This document shows, in pieces, positions 9,746-17,670 of a DNA stretch of 64,000 bases (the first letter of the stretch is position 1; each line of letters starts with the position of its first letter). The position numbers and the translations under genes were made by a program. The stretch lies in the NCBI GenBank assembly GCA_963823075.1, contig CAWGKE010000023.1, forward strand, positions 124,001-188,000. Reading direction: 5' to 3'. The notes below the pieces were generated by a model, which did no database searches, was not told the origin of the DNA, and worked only from the letters and a program-made list of their open reading frames with translations. Origin of the DNA: UBA4732 sp963823075. Its GTDB lineage: Bacteria; Planctomycetota; Planctomycetia; Gemmatales; Gemmataceae.

Positions 9746-10329
9746 AATTCGGCCCAAAGGCCCTCTGGTTCGTCTGGCCCGCCTGGACGCTGTTCCGGCG
9801 ATTCCTCGGCTTCATCGGCCGCGACAACACGCTCCACCTCCAGGAGACGGCCCTGGTGATCGAGGGCGACCTGGTCCGATTCCGCCTGCCGATCCTCGAC
9901 CTGTTCATCCAGCGGGCCTTCGCGGAACGCAGCCTGATTACCATCCCGTATTCGCGGATCGTCCGCCTTACCCACGGCCGCTACATCGCCGCAAAGGTGC
10001 TGTATTGGCTGCCGGCGGCGGCCGTGTACGCCCTGATGCTCCGGGCCGTCTGGGACGCAATGGATCCGGCAGGGTCGGCGTATGTTTTGACCCTGATGGG
10101 CCTCCTTTTCCTCCTTATCGGGTATCTAGTGCATCGGTTCTTCCGGGCGCGGCACGTCCTGACGTTCCGACGAGCGGACGGCAAGCGGTGCGTGGTGTGC
10201 TTTTGTTTGACGAGGCGCAAGCAGCGGCGGCGGTTCGTCGAACTGCTCAAGGCCAACCGCGACGCCGCCCGGAAGTTGCCGACCCGCGCCGAGCCAGGCG
10301 CGATCCGCGAAGCAGCGCGGCGAGGATAA
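9742..10329 (+). CDS. Hypothetical membrane protein
   Basis: 195 residues. ATG 9742 overlaps the kinase stop (ATGA). The N-terminal part (about 1-85) is soluble, with beta strands (HLQETALVIEGDLVRFRLPI, then LITIPYSRIVRLTHGRY), a PH-like arrangement seen in some membrane proteins. Two hydrophobic helices lie at about 88-105 and 118-138, followed by a basic tail rich in Arg. I do not recognise a named family. Coupling to the kinase gene suggests a shared role. Confidence 0.6.
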   Translation: MKFGPKALWFVWPAWTLFRRFLGFIGRDNTLHLQETALVIEGDLVRFRLPILDLFIQRAFAERSLITIPYSRIVRLTHGRYIAAKVLYWLPAAAVYALMLRAVWDAMDPAGSAYVLTLMGLLFLLIGYLVHRFFRARHVLTFRRADGKRCVVCFCLTRRKQRRRFVELLKANRDAARKLPTRAEPGAIREAARRG

Positions 10330-10348
10330 GGATATAAAGGGGTCTCGC

Positions 10349-10762
10349 ATGTTCGCGGTCTTCAGCCTTGGCCCGTCGGAAATGACCCTCCTTTTTTTTC
10401 CCGTCGCCGTTTCGCTCGCCGTGGGGCTGGGCCTCGCGCTGTTTGGCGCCGTGGCGTGGCAGGCGAAGCGGCGCGGCTATTCCTTCTGGGTCTGGATGCT
10501 CGCCAGCGTCGTCTCGCTCAACCCGCTGCTGATTCTCCTGGTGCTGGTGATGCTCCCCGACGCCCGGAAGAAACGGCTGCGCGAAAAAGAGATGAGCAAC
10601 CTGCGAAAAAAGCTCGCCGCACTGCCGCCCGTCGAACTAGGCGGGGACGCCCTCGCCGTCTCGACCGCGTCGCTGGGCGACCAATCGACGACGGCCCCGT
10701 CGGCGTTGCGGTCGATCGGCGACGAGGAGACGACGGGCGGGTCGTCAGAGCCGCGACCGTGA
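10349..10762 (+). CDS. Small hypothetical membrane protein; C-terminus inside a hairpin repeat
   Basis: 137 residues from ATG 10349. Two transmembrane helices (about 10-32 and 45-68) are followed by a charged stretch (ARKKRLREKEMSNLRKKL) and a low-complexity tail. The final codons and the stop (tga 10760-10762) lie inside the left arm of the dispersed hairpin repeat that begins at 10747. The last residues SEPRP are therefore repeat-derived, and the original C-terminus may have been different. The gene is 19 bp behind the previous one and probably the last of that operon. Confidence 0.5.
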   Translation: MFAVFSLGPSEMTLLFFPVAVSLAVGLGLALFGAVAWQAKRRGYSFWVWMLASVVSLNPLLILLVLVMLPDARKKRLREKEMSNLRKKLAALPPVELGGDALAVSTASLGDQSTTAPSALRSIGDEETTGGSSEPRP

Positions 10763-10800
10763 GGGAGCGGTGCGCAGTTCGTGGACGCGATCCGCTCCCT
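10747..10800. repeat. Dispersed hairpin repeat, interrupted by an IS
   Basis: The left arm agagccgcgaccgtgagggagcgg (10747-10770) pairs with ccgctccct (10792-10800) and its continuation acggtcgcggctc at 11786-11799. The IS at 10804-11784 lies between the two parts of the right arm. A second copy of the same hairpin occurs at 16661-16737. It probably served as a terminator for the upstream operon. Confidence 0.7.
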
Positions 10801-10803
10801 TAC

Positions 10804-11784
10804 GAGCAAATTGCAGGCGCGGCTGCAAGGCTTGTCAGGAGAAGGAGTTGGCGTTCATAATAACCTTTGACGTAACCCGTCGGAGGTTGTTTCATGGAAC
10901 ACGAACTCTGGCTCTCCTTCGAGCGGCAGCTGGGGCGGCTGTCAACGCCTTTCCGCCCCCACTGTACCTTCCAGGACCGGGACATCGTCCGGGTCTTCTA
11001 CTGGGCCGCCCTGCACGACCGCCCCACCTGCTGGGCTTGTGACAAGAGGAACTGGCCGTTGCACGCCCGCAAGAAGCCACTCCCCTCGCCCTCGGTGATG
11101 TCGCGTCGGCTCCGCAGCCCCTCGGTTCTGGACCTGCTGGGACATCTGGCGCGAGACGTTCTGGACCCGCAAGGCGACCCGCCGTTGCTCTGGCTGGTCG
11201 ATGGCAAGGGCCTGCCCATCGGCGGCGCCTCCGGCGACCGCCAGGCCGGCTACGGCAGGGCCGCCGCCGGCAAGGCCAAGGGCTACAAGCTGCACGCCCT
11301 GGTCGGCTGCGACGGCTCGCTGCCCCTCTGGCGTCTGGCCCCGATGAACAAGGACGAACGCGTCATGGCCCGGCGGATGATCCGGCAGGCCGAGATCCAA
11401 GGCTACGTGGTGGGCGACGCCGCCTTCGACGACAATCAACTGCACGACGCCTGTGGGGCCAAGGGGGACCTCCAGTTGGTGACGCCCCGACGCTACAAGA
11501 ATGCCAAAGGTCTGGGCCACCACCGGCACAGCCCGGGCCGGTTGCGCGGCCTGGAAATCCTGGACAGCCCGTTCCCCGCGTTCGGGCGCGGCCTGCTGAA
11601 AGGGCGGCAGGCGATCGAACGCTACTTCGGGAACCTGACCAGCTTCGGCGGCGGCTTGGCGCCGTTGCCGGCATGGGTGCGGACGTACCGCCGCGTCAAC
11701 CGCTGGGTCCAGGCCAAACTGATCTTTAACGCCCTCCGAATGCAATTGAGAAAACAGACTTACGTCGCCTGATGCAATTTGCTC
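10804..11784 (+). mobile_element. Insertion sequence (DDE transposase), 981 bp, inserted in hairpin repeat
   Basis: Terminal inverted repeats gagcaaattgca (10804-10815) and tgcaatttgctc (11773-11784) bound a single transposase gene. Flanks ttac (10800-10803) and tcac (11785-11788) could be a 4-bp target duplication with one mismatch. Joining the flanks restores the hairpin seen intact at 16661. Confidence 0.75.
10894..11772 (+). CDS. DDE transposase (IS4/IS5 superfamily type)
   Basis: 292 residues, the only gene of this IS. Candidate catalytic residues: Asp in LWLVDGKGLPIGG, Asp in YVVGDAAFDDNQLHD, and Glu in RQAIERYFGNLTSFGGGL, in the order and spacing of the DDE_Tnp_1 fold. Between the first two lies GKAKGYKLHALVGCDG, typical of IS4/IS5-type transposases. 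The ATG at 10894 follows a GGAGG-like site (cggaggttgtttc). The frame is intact, so the element could be active. The exact IS family cannot be fixed without a search. Confidence 0.8.
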   Translation: MEHELWLSFERQLGRLSTPFRPHCTFQDRDIVRVFYWAALHDRPTCWACDKRNWPLHARKKPLPSPSVMSRRLRSPSVLDLLGHLARDVLDPQGDPPLLWLVDGKGLPIGGASGDRQAGYGRAAAGKAKGYKLHALVGCDGSLPLWRLAPMNKDERVMARRMIRQAEIQGYVVGDAAFDDNQLHDACGAKGDLQLVTPRRYKNAKGLGHHRHSPGRLRGLEILDSPFPAFGRGLLKGRQAIERYFGNLTSFGGGLAPLPAWVRTYRRVNRWVQAKLIFNALRMQLRKQTYVA

Positions 11785-11804
11785 TCACGGTCGCGGCTCC
11801 GACT

Positions 11805-13689
11805 TCATGGTATTCGCGCGTTGCTCCGCCGCAGCCGCGCCAGGGAAACGCCCCCGGGCAGGCCGCGCCAGCCGTAGCGCAGGGCCAGGTCCACCGCCTT
11901 CCAGGTTTCCGCCGGCGCCTCGGCAATCGGCCCGGAATCGCTCATCGGCCAGCGCCCCGTGCGCCGGCAGTGCGCGGCCGCCCAGGCCAGAATCTGCGCA
12001 CGGGTGAGCGGCGGCAGGCTGGCGCGGTTGCGGACGCCGCGGCGCTCGGCCAGCAGGCGGGCCAGCGACGACCCGCCCGGCAGGCCCCGGTGTCCCCGAC
12101 CCAGCGCCGTGTCGATCCCCTTCCAGTTCTCCCCCGGCGCTTCCACAACCGCACCGGACTGAGACGTGGGCCAGGACCCGGTGCGCCGGAAATGCCCCTC
12201 GGCCCACACGAGGATCAGCTCCGGGGAGAGGCGGGGCAGGCAGGTGCGATTGCGGGCGCCCAGCCGCGCGGCCAACAGGCGCGCCAGGCAGACGCCGACA
12301 GGCAGGCCGCGAAGGCCGTGCCGCAAGGCGTCGTCCACCCCGCGCCAGGTTTCGCCCGGCGCGTCGGCGATGGGGCCGGACTTGCGGTTCGGCCAGGCCC
12401 CGGTGCGTCGGTGGTGGGCGTCGGCCCAGGTCAGAATCCGCCGGGTGGTCAGCCGCGGCAGGTACGGCCGGGTCCGCCAGCCCCGCCGCGCTGCGAGCAG
12501 CTGCACCAGCGACCAGCCGTCCGCCAGGCCGCGCCGGTTCCTCCGCAGGGCGTTGTCCACCATCCGCCACGTTTCGCCGGGCGCCTCGCGGATCGGGCCG
12601 GAGCGCGAGTGGGGCCAGGCCCCGGTGCGTTCGTGGTGGGCGTCGGCCCAGGCGAGGATCTTCGTCACCGTCAGCCGGGGCCGTTCCGAATCGCCGGCGT
12701 CCACCCGTCGGCCGTTCAGAAGGCTGGCGAGGGTGCGCCCGCCTGCCAGGCCCCGGTAGCCGTCGCGCAGGGCCGAATGGACCGCCCGCCAGGTTTCATC
12801 GGGGGCGTCGAGGATGGGACCGGACTCGGAGGTGGGCCAGGACCCGGTGCGCCGGCGGTGGGCACGCGCCCAGGCGCGGATCTGCCGGAGGGTCAGCGGA
12901 GGCGGCTGGCTCGGGATGCGGACGCCCCGCCGTTCGGTCAGAAGCCGGGCCAGGGACGAGCCGCCCGGAAAGCCGCGGCGGCCGGACTGGAGGGCGGAAC
13001 AGACGGCCGACCAAGTTTCCCCCGGACTGTCGGGGATGGGGCCGGATGCGGCGGTGGGCCATGTCCCCGTGCGCTCGTGGTGGGCGTCGGCCCATGCCAG
13101 GATCTGTTCCGGGGAAATCCGGGGCAGACGCTGGATGTTGCGCTGGCCGCGTCGCAGAGCCAGCAGCTGGGCCAGGGACGAGCCGGCCGGCAGGCCGCGC
13201 ACGCCGACGCGGAGGGCGTCGTCCACGGCCCGCCAGGTCTCTCCCGGCGCGTCGGGGATGGGACCGGACAGGGCGGTCGGCCAGGCCCCGGTGCGTCGGC
13301 GGTGGGCGTCGGCCCAGGCGAGGATGCGTTGCCGGCGCAGCGGGGGCAATGCGCCCCGGTTGCGTACGGAGCGATGTTCGGCCAGCAGTCGGGGCAGCGA
13401 CGAGCCGCCGGTCAGGCCGCGCAGCCCCCAGCGCACGCGCGTTATCGACGCGGCGCCAGGTTTCGCCGAGCAGCTCGGAGATCGGGCCGGATCGGCTGAG
13501 CGGCCACGCGCCGGTGCGGCGGAAAAAAGCGTCGGCCCAGGCCAGGACCTGGGGGACGGAGAACTCCGGGCGCAAATGTTTCCGCGGTTGGATGCGGCGC
13601 GACATGTCCGTTCGCCTGACCGATTCGGGAGGGTCTTCCGTCACAATAGGCGGGCGGGCGTCGGACGGCCACTCTTCCGGCTTGACCAT
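11805..13689 (-). CDS. Tandem-repeat protein, eight 74-residue units (one frameshift)
   Basis: Read on the - strand, the protein consists of eight consecutive units repeating every 222 bp. Each contains a conserved first half (ILAWADAHHRRTGAWP, then SGPI, then APGETWRAVDDALR) and an HTH-like second half (RGLPGGSSLARLLAERRGVR). Unit 1 lies in another frame, with the shift near 13440, so joining is needed. I place the start at 13689 (MVKPEEWP); 13605 and 13725 are alternatives. No signal peptide or membrane segment is visible. I recall similar repeats as uncharacterised proteins in Gemmata relatives. Variation is concentrated in three residues after 'WP' and around the Gly in 'LRxGxRG'. A modular DNA- or RNA-binding role is inference. 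The downstream IS lies just past the 3' end. Confidence 0.65.
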
Positions 13690-13769
13690 GCCGCCTATCG
13701 CCGCTATGAGAGGGGCCTGAACCATTCATGCGAGTTCGCCGGCCGACCGTCCTCGAGCCAAGGTCCGGT

Positions 13770-15465
13770 ATGAGTCATTCAGCGGGAACCCGACGGGGCC
13801 GTGCGCGGGTCGCCGCGGTGCTGGCGGCCCTCACCCTGCTGGCCGGCGGTTGCACCACCCTGGATGAGTGGGCGGCTCACGGCTTCAAGGTCGGGCCGAA
13901 CTACCATGAGCCGCCGGCGCCTGTCGCGGCGGGGTGGATCGACGCCGCCGACCCGCGCGTCGTCGCCGCGCCCCCGGACGACGCCTGGTGGGGCGTCTTC
14001 AACGACCCCGCCCTGAATTCCCTTATCGAGAGCGCGTACAAGCAGAACCTCGACCTCAAGACGGCGGCGACTCGCGTCCTCCAGGCGCGGGCGCAGCGCA
14101 ACATCGCGGCCGGCAACCTCCTGCCGCAGACGCAGAACGCTATCGGCGCCTACGGCCACGCCCAGCTCAGCAAGAGCGGCGGCCTGTTCGGTCTTTCGGG
14201 CGCCGCCGGCGCGCCGGCGCGCCGCGGCGCCGACCACCCTCGACTTCTGGGCCGCCGGCTTCAACGCGTCCTGGGAACTCGATTTCTGGGGCCGCATTCG
14301 CCGCAACGTGGAGGCGTCCAACGCTGAGCTGGGCGCCTCGGTCGAGGACTACCACAACGCGCTCGTCACCCTGCTGGCCGACGCGGCGACCAGCTACGTG
14401 CAGGTCCGCACCTTCCAGCAGCGCATCGCCTACGCGCGCCAAAACGTCGAGATTCAGCGGAAATCGCTGGCCCTCGTCCAGGATCGCAAGGCCCTCGGCC
14501 GAGCCGACGCCCTCGACGTGGCCCAGGCCCAGTCGCTCCTTTCGCAGACCCAGGCGTCGATTCCCCCTTTGGAGATCGGTTTACGCCAGGCCAACGACCA
14601 GCTCTGCGTCTTGCTCGGCCTGGCGCCGCAGTCGCTGCCGCCCTGCCTCGCCGAGGCGCCCATCCCGTCGGCCCCGCCGGACGCCGCCGTGGGCCTGCCG
14701 GCGGAGCTGCTGGACCGGCGGCCGGACGTGCGGCGGGCGGAGCGCGAGGCGGCCGCTCAGAGCGCCCGCATCGGCGTGGCCGAGGCCGACTTCTATCCGC
14801 GCATCGGCGTCACCGGCTTCCTCGGCTGCACGGCCGACGACGTTCGCCGGCTGTTCGAGGACGGCAGTTTCACCGGCCTGATCGTCCCGAACTTCCAGTG
14901 GAAGATCCTGAACTACGGCCGCATCCTCAACAACGTGCGCAGCCAGGACGCCGAGTTCCAGGAGCGCGTGCTGGATTACCAGCGGACGGTGCTGACGGCG
15001 GGGCGGGAAGTCGAGGACGGCCTGGCGGGGTTCCTGCAGTACCAGGCGCAGGCGCGGAGCCTGGAAACCAGCGTGGAGGCGGCGCAGGTTTCCGTGGACA
15101 AGATGCAGATTCAGTGGGAGGCGGGGGCGGCCGATTTCAACCGGGTGTTCACGACGCAATCGCAGCTGGTGACGCAGCAGGACCAGCTGGCCGTCGCTAA
15201 GGGCAACATCGCCCTGAGCCTGATCTCCGTCTACCGGGCGCTCGGCGGCGGCTGGCAGGTTTTCGAGCAGGGACCGGCGGCGACGTGTGCGAAGCCGGCG
15301 AACCCGAGCGCGACCGGCCCGGCTGAGGAGGAGGAAATCCCGGCGGGCGAGAAGTGGGTCCCGGCCATTCCGGCGCCCGCACCTGGGCCGGTTAGCCGCG
15401 ACGCGCCAGCGGAGCGCTCTGTCCCAGCGCTCCGCTGGCGCGTCGCGGCTAACCCCCTTACTTGA
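13770..15465 (+). CDS. RND efflux outer-membrane lipoprotein, NodT/OprM family (one frameshift)
   Basis: ATG 13770 starts a lipoprotein signal peptide ending in LLAGGC (Cys about residue 28). The mature protein has KVGPNYHEPPAP and AWWGVFNDPALNSLIESAY, typical of this TolC-like family, which forms the outer-membrane channel of RND pumps. A frame change near 14215-14235 is needed. Beyond it come TTLDFWAAGFNASWELDFWG, LPAELLDRRPDVRRAERE and ADFYPRIGVTGFLG, all family hallmarks. The last about 30 residues (from 'PGPVSRDAPAERS') are encoded by the hairpin repeat at 15390-15454, which reads through the usual end. No RND pump or membrane-fusion gene is present in the window. Confidence 0.85.
15390..15454. 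terminator. 29-bp perfect hairpin between convergent genes
   Basis: The arm at 15390-15418 (starting ggttagccgcgacgcgccag) and its exact reverse complement at 15426-15454 are separated by the loop ctgtccc. It lies where the + strand efflux gene and the - strand lipoprotein gene end, so a bidirectional terminator role fits. There is no U tract, and it is also a dispersed-repeat type. It encodes the C-terminus of the efflux protein. Confidence 0.65.
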
Positions 15466-16633
15466 TGGCGCCCACCGGCCGGAAGTCCACGTCCACCACC
15501 GTCGGCAGCCCGAGCTTGGCCAGCAGACCGCAGCCGACGGAGTGGACGCCGGGGCCGTCGGCGACTTCCCACGGCTTGTTGAGGCGATAGACGCCCGGCT
15601 TGATCGACGTCCGTTCGACCAGCTGCCAGACCGGCTGCTGGCCGGAGACGGCCGCATTGGCCACGTTCAAATCCGCTTTCGCCGCGCCGCCCTTGGCCGG
15701 CGGAGCGGCCTGCAAAGTCTTCGCCTCGCGCTGGATGCGGGCCTGTTCGACGCCTTGCGCGGTGCCGATGGCGCTCTGGATCGCCTGCAAAATGCTGACG
15801 GCCAGCGTCGTGGCGTCGTGCTCGCCGTCCACCTCTACCAGCTCGCCGCCGTTCTTGAACGCCAGCCCGAAGGAGCTTTTGGCGAAGACATTGCAGCTCT
15901 TGATCGAATACTGCTCATCCAGATCGGGCAAGTAGATGATTTGCATGTCTCCCGTGAGGGCGGCCGGGTTGGGCGGCGCGGCCGGCTCGACGAGCGTCTG
16001 TGTACTGGCGTCGGTCGTGGCGAGGGCCGCCCCGGCCGTACCGCCCGCACCCAGGTCGCTCAGGGCGCCGTCCGCCCCGGATATGGAGACGCTCGTATCC
16101 CGGTCGGAGGCGCCAATCTGGTACTGGGCGGGGACGACCTGCGGGTCGGAGCGGGCCGGCGCGTCGGCGGCCGGCGGCCTGGACAGGCCGGAGGCGAGCG
16201 CCGCGCCCATCCGTTGCAGCTCCGCCGGGCTGACGGATCGCGGCTCTCCCGACGCGGGCGTCTCGACGCGAAGGTCGGCGAGCCGCACCGACTGGCCGCG
16301 CCGCGGCCCGTCGAGGAAGGTCAACCGCGTCTGACCCGCATCGATCGCCCCGGACGCCCCGGGCGTCGGTTTGGGCGCGTTGTTCGGCGCCGCCCGCACC
16401 GGATCGACCTTCACCAGGCTGAACGTCTCCGTAATCAGGATCGGCTTTTTCACCACGAGATAAGGCCGATTGAGATAGTAGCGGAAACCCTCCTGATGGT
16501 CCTGGTTGACGACCCGCTCGGAAACGGGCACTTTCTTGACCTCCAGATTGGAGCAGCCGGCCGCGCACGCCCCGGCCGCGGCCAGGGCGAGTCCGGCGGC
16601 GACCCACCGGCGTCCGACGGGGATTGCTGGCAT
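15458..16633 (-). CDS. Lipoprotein of unknown function (paralogue of 17671-19068)
   Basis: 391 residues from ATG 16633, with AGGAAAGGA upstream. A signal peptide with lipobox ACAAGC gives a lipidated Cys near residue 27. The mature N-terminus has KKVPVSERV and then GFRYYLNRPYLVVKKP, shared almost exactly with the paralogue (GFRYYLTRPYLVVASR). The middle is low-complexity Ala/Gly/Pro. The C-terminal half has MQIIYLPDLDEQYSIKSCNV, again matching the paralogue (IFLPDFEEQYAIRNVNV), and ends with a segment containing IKPGVYRLNKPWE. No catalytic motif is evident. The shared patterns define a two-member local family, probably periplasmic or outer-membrane. An IS now lies between the two genes. Confidence 0.7.
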   Translation of the reverse strand: MPAIPVGRRWVAAGLALAAAGACAAGCSNLEVKKVPVSERVVNQDHQEGFRYYLNRPYLVVKKPILITETFSLVKVDPVRAAPNNAPKPTPGASGAIDAGQTRLTFLDGPRRGQSVRLADLRVETPASGEPRSVSPAELQRMGAALASGLSRPPAADAPARSDPQVVPAQYQIGASDRDTSVSISGADGALSDLGAGGTAGAALATTDASTQTLVEPAAPPNPAALTGDMQIIYLPDLDEQYSIKSCNVFAKSSFGLAFKNGGELVEVDGEHDATTLAVSILQAIQSAIGTAQGVEQARIQREAKTLQAAPPAKGGAAKADLNVANAAVSGQQPVWQLVERTSIKPGVYRLNKPWEVADGPGVHSVGCGLLAKLGLPTVVDVDFRPVGAIK

Positions 16634-16660
16634 GGGGACGTCCTTTCCTTGAGTTCGACA

Positions 16661-16737
16661 GAGCCGCAACCGTGAGGGAGCGAGGCGAAGACCGCTCCCT
16701 CACGGTCGCGGCTCGGACGGACGGTCGCGGCTCCGAC
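16661..16737. repeat. Dispersed hairpin repeat, intact copy with extra half-arm
   Basis: The arm gagccgcaaccgtgagggag (16661-16680) pairs with ctccctcacggtcgcggctc (16695-16714), and a further ggtcgcggctccgac follows. It is the same repeat as the one split by the IS at 10804-11784. It sits just upstream of the lipoprotein start, so here it is not simply a terminator of that gene. Confidence 0.65.
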
Positions 16738-16754
16738 GGCCCGCTGTCTCCTTA

Positions 16755-17670
16755 GAGCCTATCCCAAAACCCGGTCGGAGGGTATAATATAAGTAGCCAC
16801 TTATCTACCTAACCGGAGCAGAGTCATGGCCGCTTCTCGTGAAACGGTTGTCGATACTTTCCGTATCCCGGACGCCCTCTGGGAACGCATCGAACCCCTG
16901 TTGCCCAAGGTGCGCCGCTCCCGCAAGGGGGGACGGCCGCCCTTGCCCCAACGCCAGGTGTTGGACGGCATTTTCTACGTCCTGCGTACCGGCGGCCACT
17001 GGAAGGCCGCCCCGCCCGAGTTCGGCTCCGGCAGCAGTCTGCACCGCTACTTCCAACGCTGGCAAAAGCGGGGGCTGTTCCGCCAGCTGTGGCAAAAGGC
17101 CTTGCACGAGTACGACGACAAGATCGGCATCGACTGGGAATGGCAGAGCCTGGACGGGACCATGACCAAGGCCCCGCTCGGGGGGAAAAAAGACGGGCAA
17201 GAACCCCACCGATCGGGCCAAAAAGGGCACGAAGCGTTCGCTGCTGACGGACGGCCGAGGCGTGCCGCTGGGCCTGGAGGTGGCCGGGGCCAACCGGGCC
17301 GACATGAAACTGGTCGAAGCCACCCTGGACAGCATCCCGATCGAGCGACCCGAGCCCACGCCGGAGAAGCCGCAGCACTTCCTGGGGGACAAGGGGTATG
17401 ACTACCCCTCGGTGCGGGAGCTGGTGGCCCGCTGGGGTTACACAGCCCACATCCCGGTCAAGAAGCGCCGGGGGGCCAAGGCGGAGTCGAGGGAGAAGAT
17501 CCCCGGGTATCGGGCGCGGCGCTGGGTGGTGGAGCGGACGCATAGTTGGATGAACCGCTTCCGACGACTGTTGATCCGCTGGGAGAAAAAAGTCCCCAAT
17601 TACAAAGCCTTCCTCCACTTCGCCTGCGCCTGGATCACCTGGAGGGCGGCAGGGGTTTTGGGATAGGCTC
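16755..17670 (+). mobile_element. IS5-family (IS427-like) insertion sequence, 916 bp
   Basis: Inverted repeats gagcctatcccaaaaccc (16755-16772) and ggttttgggataggctc (17654-17670) bound the element. The flanks are TTA on both sides (16752-16754 and 17671-17673), a 3-bp target duplication of the TNA type. The right TTA is the stop codon of the - strand lipoprotein gene. A TATAAT box is visible near 16790. Confidence 0.85.
16826..17666 (+). CDS. IS5-family transposase in two overlapping frames
   Basis: The first frame from ATG 16826 encodes the N-terminal DUF4096-like part (DALWERIEPLLPKVRRSRKG, then GRPPLPQRQVLDGIFYVLRT) up to a first catalytic Asp in QSLDGTMTKAP. The second frame carries KTGKNPTDRAKKGTKRSLLT, GDKGYDYPSVRELV (second Asp) and VVERTHSWMNRFRRLLIRWE (Glu), ending at the TAG in the right IR. 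The switch is at a G6A6 run (17180-17191) and corresponds to +1 (or -2). Split transposases joined by frameshifting at A-rich runs are known in this family. An indel in the run is the alternative. Confidence 0.82.

Noticed and set aside
11805..13605. 222-bp tandem repeat as a satellite
   Set aside because: Units are diverged at DNA level but keep one reading frame and conserved residues, so it is a coding repeat.
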